Origin: Acidisoma sp. L85 | GTDB taxonomy: Bacteria > Pseudomonadota > Alphaproteobacteria > Acetobacterales > Acetobacteraceae | Reading direction: 5' to 3' | Assembly: GCF_009765865.1 (NCBI RefSeq) | Contig: NZ_LMUQ01000018.1 | Coordinates: forward strand, 42,968 to 106,967 | DNA length: 64,000 nucleotides | Notes under the pieces: generated by a model | What the model saw: only the letters and a program-made list of their open reading frames with translations | Told to the model about the DNA's origin: nothing | The model's database searches: none | Made by a program: the position numbers and the translations under genes | Shown here: one piece after another, positions 43,990-53,806 of the stretch | How the letters are laid out: every line of letters begins with the position of its first letter | How positions within the stretch are numbered: position 1 is the first letter of the stretch

Positions 43990-45360
43990 ATGGACACGCA
44001 TCTTCCAAATTCGACATTCGCCCAGGATGTGAATTTCCACATCCATTCGCAGACCAACCCAACGGCATTCGAGACGGAGGGTCCAATTGTCATCACCTCC
44101 GGGGAAGGCGCAAGAATCCAGGATTCGGACGGCAATACCTACCTCGACGCCATGGCGGGCCTTTGGTGTGCCTCCCTGGGTTTTGCTAACGAACGGCTGA
44201 CCAACGCAGCTTTCGCTCAGGGCAAGAAGCTCGGTTTTTATCACACATTCTATGGTCGCACGACGCAGGCTGCGGCGGCGCTAGCCGAGAAGCTCGTCGA
44301 TATCACAGGCATGGCGGGCGGTCGTGCCTACTTCGTGACCTCAGGGTCCGAGGCCAACGAGACGATGGTCAAGCTTGCCTGGTTGTACCACACGGTCCGG
44401 GGCAAGCCGACAAAGCGGAAGGTGATCGCCCGGGATCGCGCCTTCCACGGCTCAACCATCGCCGCCGGCTCCATGTGCGGGCTTGATTTCATGCACCGCG
44501 AGTTCGGTCTGCCGATCCCTGGCTTCATTCACACGCTCGCCCCCCATCCCTATCGCGTGCAGCAACCCGATGAGGACGACAATGCTTTCGTGCAGCGCCT
44601 CTGCGACACCCTAGAGGCGCAGATCCTGGCGGAGGGGCCAGATAGCATTGCCGCCTTCATCGCCGAGCCGGTGATGGCGGGCGGAGGTATCGTCGTGCCT
44701 CCTGCAGATTATTTCGCAAGAATCAAAAACGTGCTCGACAAATACGACATTCTCACCTTGGGCGATGAGATCGTCTGCGGCTTTGCCCGCACAGGCAATT
44801 GGTTTGGGCGTGATACCGTTAGTATGCAACCTCATATGATGTCGCTGGCCAAGGGCCTTTCTTCTGGACACTTCCCAATTGCGGCTGTCGTCATCGCGCC
44901 CGAGATCTACGATGCGCTTGTGACCTTCAACAAAAATGGCGGCATGTTCGGCCATGGCTTCACCAACTCAGGCCACCCGGTCGGAGTCGCCGTCGCACTG
45001 GAAGCGATTGCCATCTATGAGGAGATGGATGTGGTGGCGCATGTCCGCAGCATGTCCACGCGGCTGCGTGGACATGTCGATCAACTCACCTCGTCTTCGA
45101 TCGTGGGCGACATCCGCGGCGCCGGTCTCATGATTGGCGTTGAGATCGTACAGGACAAGGCGACCCGTGCGCCATTCTCACCCTCCATGAAAGTCGGACC
45201 GGCATTCGACCGCATTGCCTTCAAGAACGGCCTTATCGTTCGGTGCATGGGAGACACGCTCGGCATGTCGCCACCACTCATCATCCAAGAGGCAGAGGTC
45301 GACGAAATTGCGGAGAAGTTCTCAGCCAGCCTTAGGGAACTTGAGCGGAAAGTCACGTAG
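43990..45360 (+). CDS. Class III PLP aminotransferase
   Basis: A 456-aa fold-type I aminotransferase of class III (omega-amino acid:pyruvate / taurine:pyruvate-like). Features: GEGARIQDSDGNTYLDAMAGLWC at the N-terminus, the cofactor loop VTSGSEANETMVK, IAEPVMAGGGIVVPP, Asp259 in LGDEIVCGFARTG and the PLP Lys288 in SLAKGLSSGHFPIAAV. ATG 43990; a long in-frame extension upstream is inside the ATPase gene. It follows the ATPase by 38 bp on the same strand and is likely co-transcribed, suggesting that the imported compound carries or receives an amino group. Confidence 0.88.
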   Translation: MDTHLPNSTFAQDVNFHIHSQTNPTAFETEGPIVITSGEGARIQDSDGNTYLDAMAGLWCASLGFANERLTNAAFAQGKKLGFYHTFYGRTTQAAAALAEKLVDITGMAGGRAYFVTSGSEANETMVKLAWLYHTVRGKPTKRKVIARDRAFHGSTIAAGSMCGLDFMHREFGLPIPGFIHTLAPHPYRVQQPDEDDNAFVQRLCDTLEAQILAEGPDSIAAFIAEPVMAGGGIVVPPADYFARIKNVLDKYDILTLGDEIVCGFARTGNWFGRDTVSMQPHMMSLAKGLSSGHFPIAAVVIAPEIYDALVTFNKNGGMFGHGFTNSGHPVGVAVALEAIAIYEEMDVVAHVRSMSTRLRGHVDQLTSSSIVGDIRGAGLMIGVEIVQDKATRAPFSPSMKVGPAFDRIAFKNGLIVRCMGDTLGMSPPLIIQEAEVDEIAEKFSASLRELERKVT

Positions 45361-45790
45361 TCCTCTGCCAGGAGAAACCAGGGGCTGGTCCTGCCGAGCG
45401 CGCGCTCAAATTTTCCAGCCCAACTCGCCACAAGACTTTGATCCACTCATTGGTCGGGATTTGCCAACGATTGGCGCGCGAGATGGATGATTATCAGCTT
45501 CCGTTAGCTATTTCGACCGCCCGTATCTGGCGAAGGATGTAAGGGGTCGGATCAGTCCCGTCTGGACTGTCCTGCCGGACCAACTGATTGCCGTGGCTGC
45601 TATTGCTGGGAGCAAATCGATCCGGCGGTTTATGAACATGCAAGTCTCGTGCAAAAACCGATTGGGCGCCTGTGACGATGATCGTGCCGTTGGTGAGTTG
45701 GAGGAGATCGCGCATCGCGCCGGCCACTTCTGTGCGGATCGCACCGCCGGTGCAACCGCCGAAAACCAGATGCCTCACGGTTTCAGCGGA
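45361..45790. other. Intergenic stretch with a short unassigned reading frame
   Basis: No gene I can name. On the minus strand a short frame (45494-45778, GTG start, about 94 aa) begins RHLVFGGCTGGAIRTEVAGAMRDLL and continues IIVTGAQSVFARDL, which looks protein-like, then becomes low-quality. It is closed upstream by TGA. It could be a remnant of an enzyme gene; no ribosome site is visible. Confidence 0.3.
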
Positions 45791-46264
45791 TCATCCTCTA
45801 TCAGGAAACACTGCCTTAATTGCGGGCCGTAAGCCGAGACCTTGCGAAAAACGCACAAGGTAGCCGTCTGGGTCTTGCACTAGAAACTGTTGGGAACCTA
45901 CTTCGCTCGACCCCGCTCGATACCAGATCTCCTCCAAGCCAAGAAAAAGAGGCCACTGTGCGCTGAGCAAAGCGGCCAAAATCGGTTTGACGTCATTCAC
46001 AGTGATCTGGAAATTGATGCCTCGGCCAAATGGCTGCTCCAGTGGGGCGGTGGTCCAGTGTCGGCCTGGCGCCATGGTCTCTTCCAGCATGATCTGACAT
46101 CCAGAACGATCGAGGTAAGCAAATCGATCTTCAGGACGATCGTAAGCCACGACGAAACCGCACAGATCGCACCAGAAGTGCAAGCTTCTGTTCAGGTCGC
46201 TGACTAACAACTCTGGAACCATTGTAGCCCAGGTAAAGCCGATGGGCAGAGCACTTGAGGACAT
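45791..46264 (-). CDS. VOC-family protein (bleomycin-resistance-like)
   Basis: A 157-aa vicinal-oxygen-chelate protein: MVPELLVSDLNRSLHFWCDLCGFVVAYDR in the first half, INFQITVNDVKPILAALLSAQW and QQFLVQDPDGYLVRFSQGLG in the second, the standard two-module fold. Such proteins are glyoxalase-like enzymes or drug-binding proteins. The start is uncertain: ATG 46264 has AGGGGAG directly against it; ATG 46288 and an internal ATG at 46222 are alternatives. Confidence 0.75.
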   Translation of the reverse strand: MSSSALPIGFTWATMVPELLVSDLNRSLHFWCDLCGFVVAYDRPEDRFAYLDRSGCQIMLEETMAPGRHWTTAPLEQPFGRGINFQITVNDVKPILAALLSAQWPLFLGLEEIWYRAGSSEVGSQQFLVQDPDGYLVRFSQGLGLRPAIKAVFPDRG

Positions 46265-46410
46265 CTCCCCTAATAGGAGGTGCACCATCAAAGAGCAACG
46301 TGGTTCAACCTGCCCGATTTACCATAACAGGGCTTCTGCTACATCCCCGGAAGTCACTTTCCAGTCCCCGCGACAACCTGGAACTGCGTCAACCCTTCTT
46401 GCCCGGCTTC

Positions 46411-47463
46411 TCAATGCCAACAGCGCTCCAGGAGGGCAAGCCAATTGACATGACACAGCTTGGCAACCAGGTTCTCGTCGTAACCATGTTCATCCATTGC
46501 CGCGACCAAGCGCTTCAGCCCGCCGGCGTCTCCGATGGCGGCGGGCATGACGGCGCCATCAAAGTCTGAGCCTATTGCGACCCCGTCCGGCCCCAGGATG
46601 CTCAACAGGTGGTCCATGTGCCGGATGACAACGTCAAGCGGAGTCAGCGGATCATTGTGTCCGTCTGGTCGAAGGTCACAAACTGACAGGCTGACGCCGA
46701 CCAGGCCGCCGCTATCCCGGATCACCCGTAGTTGGTCATCCGTAAGATTGCGCGGCACAGGACAAACCGCATGCGCGTTGGAATGCGTCGCTACCAGGGG
46801 CGCTCGGCTAGTGCGCGCTACGTCCCAGAACCCGGCGGCATTCAGATGCGACAGGTCCAACATGATGCCGCGCTCGTCGCAGGCCCGCACGAGTGCCAGC
46901 CCCGCTTCCGTCAGACCTGGCCCGATGGCCGGGCCACCTGGATATCGGAAGGGCACGCCCGTCCCGAAGCAGTTGCGCCGGCTCCAGACAGGGCCGATCG
47001 AGCGGACGCCGAGGCTGTAATAGTGTTCAAAGCCGTCGAGGTCTTCGCCGATTGCCTCAGCACCTTCGAGATGCAGCGTCATTGCCAGGACGCCATCATC
47101 CATGCAACGGCGAATCTCCGACACGCTCCGGCACAGCCTGACCTGGTCGAAGAGTTCGGTCACGATCCGGTCGGCGCAAGCGATCATCGCATCTGTGTGC
47201 GCCCGGGCATTCATGAGACTAAGCGGTTCGGGCATGGCCATAGTGTAGCCGCCATCGGTCAAGACGACGCCCGCATCCTCTTCGCCTGCCGAAGGCACGA
47301 AGCATGCGAATATCCCGCCGGCAAATCCGCCAGCCTTGGCCCGCACGATATCGAGATGGCCGTCGTCACCGCGATGCCGGAAAGCGGCGATCGGGTCAGC
47401 AAGCTGGAACAACCTAAGCAAGGCGTCGTTATGGCCGTCAAAGATTGGAATGTTCCGGCACAT
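46411..47463 (-). CDS. Membrane-dipeptidase-family hydrolase (peptidase M19)
   Basis: A 350-aa M19 (renal dipeptidase) family enzyme, a di-zinc amidohydrolase-fold dipeptidase. Expected ligands are visible: His11 and Asp13 (FDGHND), the bridging Glu133 (LHLEGAEAIG), His206 (DLSHLN), His227 (VATHSNAH) and Asp300 (IGSDFDG). No signal peptide, so probably cytoplasmic as in many bacterial homologues acting on dipeptides or D-amino acid amides. Unlinked in strand to the upstream ABC operon; 47464-47696 shows no gene. Confidence 0.88.
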   Translation of the reverse strand: MCRNIPIFDGHNDALLRLFQLADPIAAFRHRGDDGHLDIVRAKAGGFAGGIFACFVPSAGEEDAGVVLTDGGYTMAMPEPLSLMNARAHTDAMIACADRIVTELFDQVRLCRSVSEIRRCMDDGVLAMTLHLEGAEAIGEDLDGFEHYYSLGVRSIGPVWSRRNCFGTGVPFRYPGGPAIGPGLTEAGLALVRACDERGIMLDLSHLNAAGFWDVARTSRAPLVATHSNAHAVCPVPRNLTDDQLRVIRDSGGLVGVSLSVCDLRPDGHNDPLTPLDVVIRHMDHLLSILGPDGVAIGSDFDGAVMPAAIGDAGGLKRLVAAMDEHGYDENLVAKLCHVNWLALLERCWH

Positions 47464-47696
47464 GGTTCAGTCCATTGTCAATACCAGAGGTTAATCGATT
47501 TGCACAACAGCCGCGAGGCCGCAGAGGATTAGGCGCGGCTATCTCTGGCTTTCACAACAAGTGCGATATCGCGAACATCACAGATACGATGGGAAGCGGA
47601 CTATTGGGAGAATTGACCTTCATGAGTCAGACTGGGCGATCACATGCCGAGTCTCATGTTCCGATTGTGCTAGCGACGCCCATTCTGACTCGGATC

Positions 47697-48509
47697 CTAG
47701 GGCTTGTGGACTATGACCTTCAGGAATGTTGCTGGGATCACCGTTTTATTCGGTCCGCCTTGATTCTGAGCTTCGAATAGTTTGACCAGTTCGTTGCGTA
47801 GCTCATCGGATCGCCCTTCGTTGGCGGCCGCGGCGAAAGCGTTCATGGTCGGGCCATAGTAAAGCCGGAAAGCGTCGAGGAACTCCGCTGGCGGTCCTGG
47901 ATATCGAAACACATAGTTCGCTCGTTCGCACGCAATCTGGTTAGGTGCGACGCCTGCTGCGCCGAACCGCTCCTGAACATTGGTCTGGACGCCCCAGGTG
48001 ACCGGGCTGACGAAGCCTTCAGGTGGCGGGGCCGCGTAGGCCGCGCTGATCTTCAGAATTTGCGCCACCAGCGTGGGATCCCCGGGGATCCAATTGCCCA
48101 TCGCTATCCGGCCGCCTGACTTGGTCACCCGCACCATCTCGCGCGCGACGTCGAACGGCCGTGGAGCAAACATCGCCCCGAACATGGTCACGACCAGATC
48201 AAACCGCCCGTCCGCGATGTCGCTGAGGTCCGATGCGTCACCTTCCTGGAACCGCAAATTGGCAAGACCTGCCTGTGCCGCGCGCGCATTGCCGGCGGCG
48301 ACGAGGTTGCCCGCAATGTCGACCCCGAGCACATTCGCGCCTAGCTTAGCGGTCGGCACCGCTGTAGTGCCGTCGCCACAGCCCAGGTCAAGTACTTCCA
48401 TGCCGCTGGTCACGCCGAGATCTTGAACCAACTCCTCACCACTGTCGCGCATCGTTGCTGCGATCTGAGTGAAGTCACCCTTCTCCCAAAGTGCTTTGTT
48501 CGGATTCAT
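47697..48509 (-). CDS. Class I SAM-dependent methyltransferase
   Basis: A 270-aa methyltransferase: motif I VLDLGCGDGTTAVPTAKLG, the acidic loop VLGVDIAGNLV, then EGDASDL and FDLVVTMFGAMFAPRP (motif IV region) and GGRIAMGNWIPG. Resembles ubiquinone/menaquinone-type (UbiE-like) proteins; the acceptor is unknown. ATG 48509 is chosen because AGGAGGTG lies six bases upstream, a near-perfect ribosome site; a longer frame upstream is not supported. The next 48510-48806 has no gene but contains a nine-G run near 48690. Confidence 0.88.
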   Translation of the reverse strand: MNPNKALWEKGDFTQIAATMRDSGEELVQDLGVTSGMEVLDLGCGDGTTAVPTAKLGANVLGVDIAGNLVAAGNARAAQAGLANLRFQEGDASDLSDIADGRFDLVVTMFGAMFAPRPFDVAREMVRVTKSGGRIAMGNWIPGDPTLVAQILKISAAYAAPPPEGFVSPVTWGVQTNVQERFGAAGVAPNQIACERANYVFRYPGPPAEFLDAFRLYYGPTMNAFAAAANEGRSDELRNELVKLFEAQNQGGPNKTVIPATFLKVIVHKP

Positions 48510-48806
48510 CGCGACACCTCCTACCGTACAAGAAACGATAAAACACGTGTATGGAATACCACACGCCGGAATTTCCTGATACGATGAAGCGCGCGCATAT
48601 TTCCGATCGAGTAAGCCACACAAAACCCTGAAGTCGCCAGACCGTGAATACCGCAGTGCAATTCGGGCGGCATAGTTTTAGTGAGGCCGGGGGGGGGCCG
48701 ACAGCCTGCTGTGGTGGGCGCCCAGGGCGCGACTGGTGACTATGCCGGACTGCGAGGCAGAAGCGAGAAACCGCTCACCCGTCTATCGCCTTCGGCGTCC
48801 AGGTTC

Positions 48807-50459
48807 GGCTCTGACTCACTTTTGATGGATGTTGGGATTACGCGGAGCCCATAACGCGCGCCTGAAGGAGATCTAGCTTTCCGCGGCCATACATCTGGCG
48901 TTTGACGAGCTTCAGCTTGGTGATCTGGCCCTCTGTCTGGCCGTTCGACCAGGGTGACGTGATCGCGGCGGAAACAGCCGCTTTGTCCTTGAGCACGCCG
49001 TTGGCGAACGACACGACGAGGCTCGATCGCGCCCGCTCCAACCATGGGTCGAGTACGTCTAGGCATCGCTTGCGCACCATGGCTTGAAAAGCGGCAACGA
49101 TCTCGCGTGCTTCCACGAGGAGCGGCACGCCGTCCTCGATGGCGGCTACTGTGAGCGCTTCGGACCGCGACAGCTGATCGCGACTGATCGTCAGCAACCG
49201 CGCAATTGTCCGTGCCGCAGGCGTTCGGCTCGGCGCGCTACCTACTTTGTCTGCTTGGCGCCGGCGCGTCGCCCATTCGCTAATGACGCGCAGAGAGCCG
49301 CGGAAACCTTCCTGCTTCAGCCGTCGCCAAAGTGCAGTGGCGTTGCGATCACCAGCGGCCCAGCGCTCGTCGAGCCAAGGCAGATAGAGCTCGAGCGAGC
49401 TCTCCCGCACGCGGAAGATATCGGACCGCTGTCCACGCAAGATCCGCCGGACGAGGCAGCGGCTATACCCGGTTCGGCGCACGATCTCCTTGATCGCGAT
49501 CCCGTCCTTGGCCAGCCGGAGAATGGCGGCGTTATCCTCCTCTCGGCGAAGATAACCTTCGTATTGAATCCGTTCGGCAGCGGTGAGCAGCTTGGGGTTG
49601 ATCGTGGCCGCGCCAACGACAGAGCGGATCTGACGCATCGACTTGCGGACCGCGTCGAGAAAGGCACGGCTCGCATTTTCCATCAGGTGCCAGCGGTCGG
49701 CGACCTGTGTCGCATCGGGCAACGCTTTGGCCGCGGCAAGCGCGTATGCGCCACCACGATCGCGCGCCACCACTGCGATCTGTGGCTGCCGCGACAGCCA
49801 CTCCTTGGCTGTTGCGGGCTCACGATCAGGCAGAAGCGCGATGGTCCGCCGCCGCTCCAAATCGCAGATCAGCGTTCCGTAACGCTGATTGCGCCGCCAT
49901 GCCCAGTCGTCGATCCCGATGATGGTCGGCGGCACGAAAGGCGGACTGCCGCGTCTTCGGATGACCCGCAGCAAAGTATCCTTGCTGACCGGCACCATGA
50001 GCCGACGCGCAAAGCTGGCTGCCGGTCGGCCGCCAAGTGCCAGACCAAGATGGTGGACGATATGATCGAGACGCGCCGTTCGGCGCCCCCATGGGGCAAG
50101 CACGTCACCGTCGAAGCGCTCAGCGAAGACCAGGCGCCCGCATAGAACGGCCCGACAATAGAACCGACGAGCCCGCACCATCAGGCGCACCGGACGCCCG
50201 GCGATCGGCAAGTCAGCCAAGCGCCGATAATACCGGCTATGGACCCGGTCGGATCGCGTCCCACACCCAGGACAGATGCTCGCGGTCTCGATGGAGCGCA
50301 CCGTGATCAGCGCGCTCGCGCCATCGCTCGTGATCTCGTCGACGAGGAAGCCGCGCGGGACGAGAGCAGAGGCGCGAAAAGTCTGGGGCACAGTGGCGAA
50401 CTCCCTCGCTGATCCGAGGCCAGAAAGCACCCCAATTCCATCAAAAGTGAGTCAGAGCC
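48807..50459. mobile_element. ISL3-family insertion sequence (1653 bp)
   Basis: Perfect 23-bp terminal inverted repeats: 48807-48829 begins GGCTCTGACTCACTTTTGAT and 50437-50459 is its exact reverse complement. One full transposase gene lies between. The flanks (left ...CCAGGTTC, right GCGATTGC...) do not form the 8-bp direct repeat usual for this family, so the element has probably recombined or suffered an adjacent deletion since insertion. Confidence 0.9.
48838..50430 (-). CDS. ISL3-family transposase
   Basis: A 530-aa transposase with the ISL3 N-terminal zinc-finger-like region (SICPGCGTRSDRVHSRYYRRLADLPI...FYC), the DDE domain opening with IIGIDDWAWRRNQRYGTLICDLERRR, then VVARDRGGAYALAAAKALPDATQVADRWHLMEN, and the late SPWSNGQTEGQITKLKLVKRQMYGRG block containing the catalytic Glu. 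GTG 50430 is the furthest start. No interruption is seen. Confidence 0.92.
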   Translation of the reverse strand: MLSGLGSAREFATVPQTFRASALVPRGFLVDEITSDGASALITVRSIETASICPGCGTRSDRVHSRYYRRLADLPIAGRPVRLMVRARRFYCRAVLCGRLVFAERFDGDVLAPWGRRTARLDHIVHHLGLALGGRPAASFARRLMVPVSKDTLLRVIRRRGSPPFVPPTIIGIDDWAWRRNQRYGTLICDLERRRTIALLPDREPATAKEWLSRQPQIAVVARDRGGAYALAAAKALPDATQVADRWHLMENASRAFLDAVRKSMRQIRSVVGAATINPKLLTAAERIQYEGYLRREEDNAAILRLAKDGIAIKEIVRRTGYSRCLVRRILRGQRSDIFRVRESSLELYLPWLDERWAAGDRNATALWRRLKQEGFRGSLRVISEWATRRRQADKVGSAPSRTPAARTIARLLTISRDQLSRSEALTVAAIEDGVPLLVEAREIVAAFQAMVRKRCLDVLDPWLERARSSLVVSFANGVLKDKAAVSAAITSPWSNGQTEGQITKLKLVKRQMYGRGKLDLLQARVMGSA

Positions 50460-50504
50460 GCGATTGCCCGCGAAATGGGGGCCGCGGTTGCCCGCGATTT
50501 GACA
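50457..50504. repeat. Imperfect 24-bp tandem repeat at the ISL3 right border
   Basis: Two adjacent copies, 50457-50480 and 50481-50504, start GCCGCG(A/G)TTGCCCGCGA and agree at about 19 of 24 bases. The first overlaps the last 3 bases of the ISL3 element. Such short tandem copies resemble the multiple-terminal-repeat ends of IS21-type elements, so this may be a residue of another element into which ISL3 inserted. Confidence 0.4.
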
Positions 50505-51181
50505 CGCAGTACGTGGCGACGCCGGCCGAGTGGTGCGTTCAAGCACCTCGGTCCCTCACCCTACATGAAGCGTGCACGCCTCCAGTTGAAGGTCTTACCG
50601 CGTGGACAGCGCTTTTCGAAATGGGAAGGCTTCGGCCGGGCGAGACAGTTGTTGTTCAAGGAACTGGAGGCGTGTCGCTTTTCGCAATCCAGTTAGCATC
50701 AGCAGCAGGCGCGCGGACCATCGTGACGAGCAGCAGTGGCGAAAAGCTGCAACGCGCGATAAAATTGGGTGCCACGCATGGTGTCAACCGAACCATCAGG
50801 CCCGACTGGCAAAACCCTGTTCTCGAGTTGACGGAAGGTCGGGGCGCGGACCACATTCTTGAGATGGCAGGCGGCGACAACCTTGCTCGCTCGCTTCAAG
50901 CAATTCTTCCCGGCGGATATATCTGGATGATCGGGCTACTGGGCGCCGAACATTTCGCCGCACCAATCCTATCCTTGCTCGCCAGCCGGGCATCTATCGT
51001 GGGGATTTCATCGGGTCACCGCCGCGCGCTCGAAGATCTCGTCCGCGTTGTTGACGCTAAATCCATCAAGCCGGTCATTGACGCCAGTTATTCCTTCGAT
51101 CGAGTCCCAGAGGCGTTCGCTCATCTCAGGCGAGGCGCTTTTGGGAAGATTGTCGTAGAAGTGGCCGAGTTTGAATCGTAA
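50492..51181 (+). pseudogene. Zinc-type/MDR alcohol dehydrogenase, N-terminally truncated
   Basis: About 229 residues of a medium-chain dehydrogenase/reductase. The preserved part covers the end of the catalytic domain (YVATPAEW, ACTPPVEGLTAWTALFEMGRLRPGETVVVQGTGGVSLFAIQLA with the cofactor loop) to a normal C-terminus (FAHLRRGAFGKIVVEV). The first 110 or so residues, including zinc ligands, are gone at the junction with the tandem repeat and ISL3 element. The frame itself stays open into the element border but has no proper start, so it is non-functional unless fused transcripts are translated. Confidence 0.8.
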
Positions 51182-51706
51182 ATGTCGAACGCTTTTCTGC
51201 CGCCGCGATGATATCCCACCGGACGACCATAGGCCTCTTCCAACCGGGACTGTCATCCGGTCGCTGCATGCTCGTATGGCAAAGCGAGGCGCCGAAGGTT
51301 CGATAGCGCCGCCGCAGGTGCCGCGAATTGACGCGCGGCCTCCAAGCCCCGCCGCCACCAGGGGACTCCGACGCCGCCCCTCGCAGCGGCGGTTTGGTCA
51401 CGCCTCCGCCTCCGCCTCGGCTGAGGCTCAAAGCCTGGTCGCCGCCGTTGTCCTCTAGAGGCGCAGCCGTGCGCTTTCATGCGGTTGCTGTTCGATTGGG
51501 ACCTCGGCCGATGGGGCGCCAGCCACGGCCACGGCCAGGGCCTCGCGCATTCGCCGCAGGCGCTTCTGGTCGACCAAAGCATAGGGCGATCGTGGATGGC
51601 GTAACGGGCCGGCGGCGGGGCTTTCGGTCAGCGCTGGTCGCCTTGAGAGTGACGGTGTTTACACCGGGGTCAGATGAGCTGCCCTACGCATCATCGAGGG
51701 ACGATC
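51182..51706. other. Intergenic stretch before the IS110 remnant
   Basis: No gene recognised on either strand. The segment is GC-rich and is probably in part the left end of the degraded IS110-type element that follows, but no clear terminal repeat is visible. Confidence 0.4.
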
Positions 51707-52855
51707 ATGGAGCAGTTAGCCGGAATCGATGTCTCACTGCAACTGAGCAGTATTTGTGTCATGGACGCAACGGGACGAATTTTGCGGGAGGCCAAGGTCG
51801 CGAGCGACCCAAAGAGCCTCGTTGATTGGGTGCAGGGAAGCGGGCTGGAACTTGCCCGGATTGGCCTCGAGGCGGATCCTCTCTCGCAATGGCTCTACGC
51901 GGCAATGCGGGCCGCGGGTTTAGCGGTGGAATTACTGGAGACCAGGCATGTGTGCGACGCCTTCAAGGCGATGCCGGTCAAAACCGATCGCAACGACGCC
52001 CGCGGCATTGCCCACCTGATGCGCTAGGGCTGGGTTCGCCCTGTCCATTGCAAATCAATGGCTGCGCAAGAGACGACAGCGCTTCTGACGGCACGAAAGC
52101 TGCTGCAGACGAAGTGTCTCGATGTGGAAGTCAGTCTGCGCGGTTTGCTGCGTGGCTTCGGGCTTAAGGTCGGTCCGGCGACGCCGAGCCGCTTCGCCGG
52201 TCGGGTGTGCGAGCTGGTCGAAGGACATCCAACTCGTTGTGAAATTGCTCAGGCCCTTCCTTGCGCTCGGGCGACATCAAGAGAGCAGTTGGGGGCGCTC
52301 GAGAAACGTCTCCGTGCACAAGCCTCGCGGGATCTGCGAGCTCGCCTGCTTATGACGACCCCGGGCATCGGCGTGATCGTCGCATTGACCTAAGTCTCGG
52401 CCGTGGATGATCCCATGCGGTTCCGGTCCTCGAAAGCGGTTGGGGCGAATTTTGGCTTGACATTCCGGAAGTATCAGTCAGGGGAGACAGACATGACTGG
52501 CCGAATTTCCAAGATCGGAGATGCGGGTGTGCGTGCCGCTCTCTATGAGGCTGCGAACATCATCCTTACCAAACCGGTCAGAGGATCGGCCCTAAAGAGT
52601 TGGGCAACGCGCCTCGCATTGAGGGCGGGGATGCGGAAGGCCAAGGTAGCACTCGCGCGCAAGTTGGCGGTGATTCTACATCGCATGCTGGTCGATGGAA
52701 CTCCGTTTATGGCAGACCGCGCCGCGGCAATGGCCCGACATCAGGGGGGCTGGAGAATTCAGGCGGCCAGGGACACCAACCGCCTGGAGCGAGGTCCCGT
52801 CGCCGGGACGAGGATCATCGCGTATTGTAGATGCGCCGACCTGCTCCTCATCTGA
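51707..52855 (+). pseudogene. IS110-family transposase, multiply broken
   Basis: Begins with MEQLAGIDVSLQLSSICVMD, the RuvC-like N-terminus of IS110 transposases, through VKTDRNDARGIAHLM. A TAG at 52025-52027 interrupts at R*GWVRP; the frame continues (TTALLTARKLLQTKCLDVE...), shifts near 52215-52280, resumes with LGALEKRLRAQASRDLRARLLMTTPGIGVIVALT, meets a TAA at 52391-52393 where relatives have Tyr, and ends with the C-terminal transposase_20-like part (VGANFGLTFRKYQSGETDMTGRISKIGDAGVRAALYEAA...). At least two stops and one frameshift; inactive. Confidence 0.87.
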
Positions 52856-53281
52856 CACCATCAGGTGGCGGCCTCGTGGCGGCCCCGGACAGAAGCGAGA
52901 CACCGGCGGCAGGATCAGCATTTAGGGGTTGACCACCAAGGGCCCGTTTCAGAAGAGCGTCTTGTGCGGGCAATGTCTGCCGGCACCGAGGATGCAGCCT
53001 CAGCCCGATTGAAGCATCATACGTTGCCACTAGCACTCGACAATCCTAAGCCTGCGGCGTGCCACGCGCTCAGCCCGCGCTGGCTACGATCATTTCTGGC
53101 GAGCACTGTCCAACATCCGGACTCCCCGCCAGTCTTCGCCCTAGGGGCAGGAGGGTGAATACCGCCCCGCGCCGCTCCGAAACGATTATCGATTCGCCGC
53201 TCAAAGGCTAGACCTTGCAACGAAATCTCCTCGCTCGGACCGGATTCTGAGTGGAAGAGGAGGAGGGGTTCCGGAGTCCGC
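52856..53281. other. Intergenic stretch after the IS110 remnant
   Basis: No gene recognised. Probably the right end of the IS110-type element plus scarred flanking DNA; open frames here lack any family-like stretch. Confidence 0.4.
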
Positions 53282-53806
53282 TTATTGGTTCATGCCCGGG
53301 ACATTGTTGGACTTCATCGCGGTCTGATGCGAGGCCGCACGCAGCGAGGCGAGAAGCAAGTTGACCGACGCCGCGAGGAGCACCACATCTTTTAGTAAAA
53401 ACTGGCCAACTGGCGCGGAGATTGCAGGAAATCCGCCAGCGGCTGCTTCCGCAACTCCCGGGGTGGTTAGGAAGAACGTCAAAGTTATGAGAAACGTTAT
53501 TGCCGACATGCCTGCCCCGATGACCGACGCAACGGGAATAAACGCGCCAGCAATCAGAGCGGCAGCCGTGGCAAGTTCAATTGTTCCAATAACCCGACTA
53601 GCGCCGCGGACACCGAATAATACGTTCATCCAGCCCATAATCGGGCTGTGGTCGATGAGCGGAGCATTTCCAAGGGCTTCATACGCCGTGAATTTCATCG
53701 CGCCGAACCACAGAAAGACTATAACTAAAGCCCAACGAAGCAAGGAAAGGGGCCTTCGTGAGCCAGTCGTCTTCTCAGCAATGCTACTGAACGTTGATAT
53801 CGTCAC
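53282..53806 (-). CDS. DUF417/YkgB-like membrane protein (RclC-type)
   Basis: A 174-aa integral membrane protein with four TM segments: LLRWALVIVFLWFGAMKFTAYEA (~22-44), then IGTIELATAAALIAG, AGMSAITFLITLTFFLTTPG and LLKDVVLLAASVNLLLASL. The KFTAYEA...PLIDHSPIMGW pattern is characteristic of the DUF417 family, which includes E. coli RclC of the reactive-chlorine response; DoxX-like proteins are related. GTG 53806 is chosen because GGAG lies six bases upstream; a further in-frame start at 53833 has no site. Confidence 0.78.
   Translation of the reverse strand: MTISTFSSIAEKTTGSRRPLSLLRWALVIVFLWFGAMKFTAYEALGNAPLIDHSPIMGWMNVLFGVRGASRVIGTIELATAAALIAGAFIPVASVIGAGMSAITFLITLTFFLTTPGVAEAAAGGFPAISAPVGQFLLKDVVLLAASVNLLLASLRAASHQTAMKSNNVPGMNQ

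Noticed and set aside
48685..48700. Run of nine G residues possibly acting as a phase-variable tract.
   Set aside because: It lies in a non-coding stretch with no promoter or reading frame next to it that it could switch.
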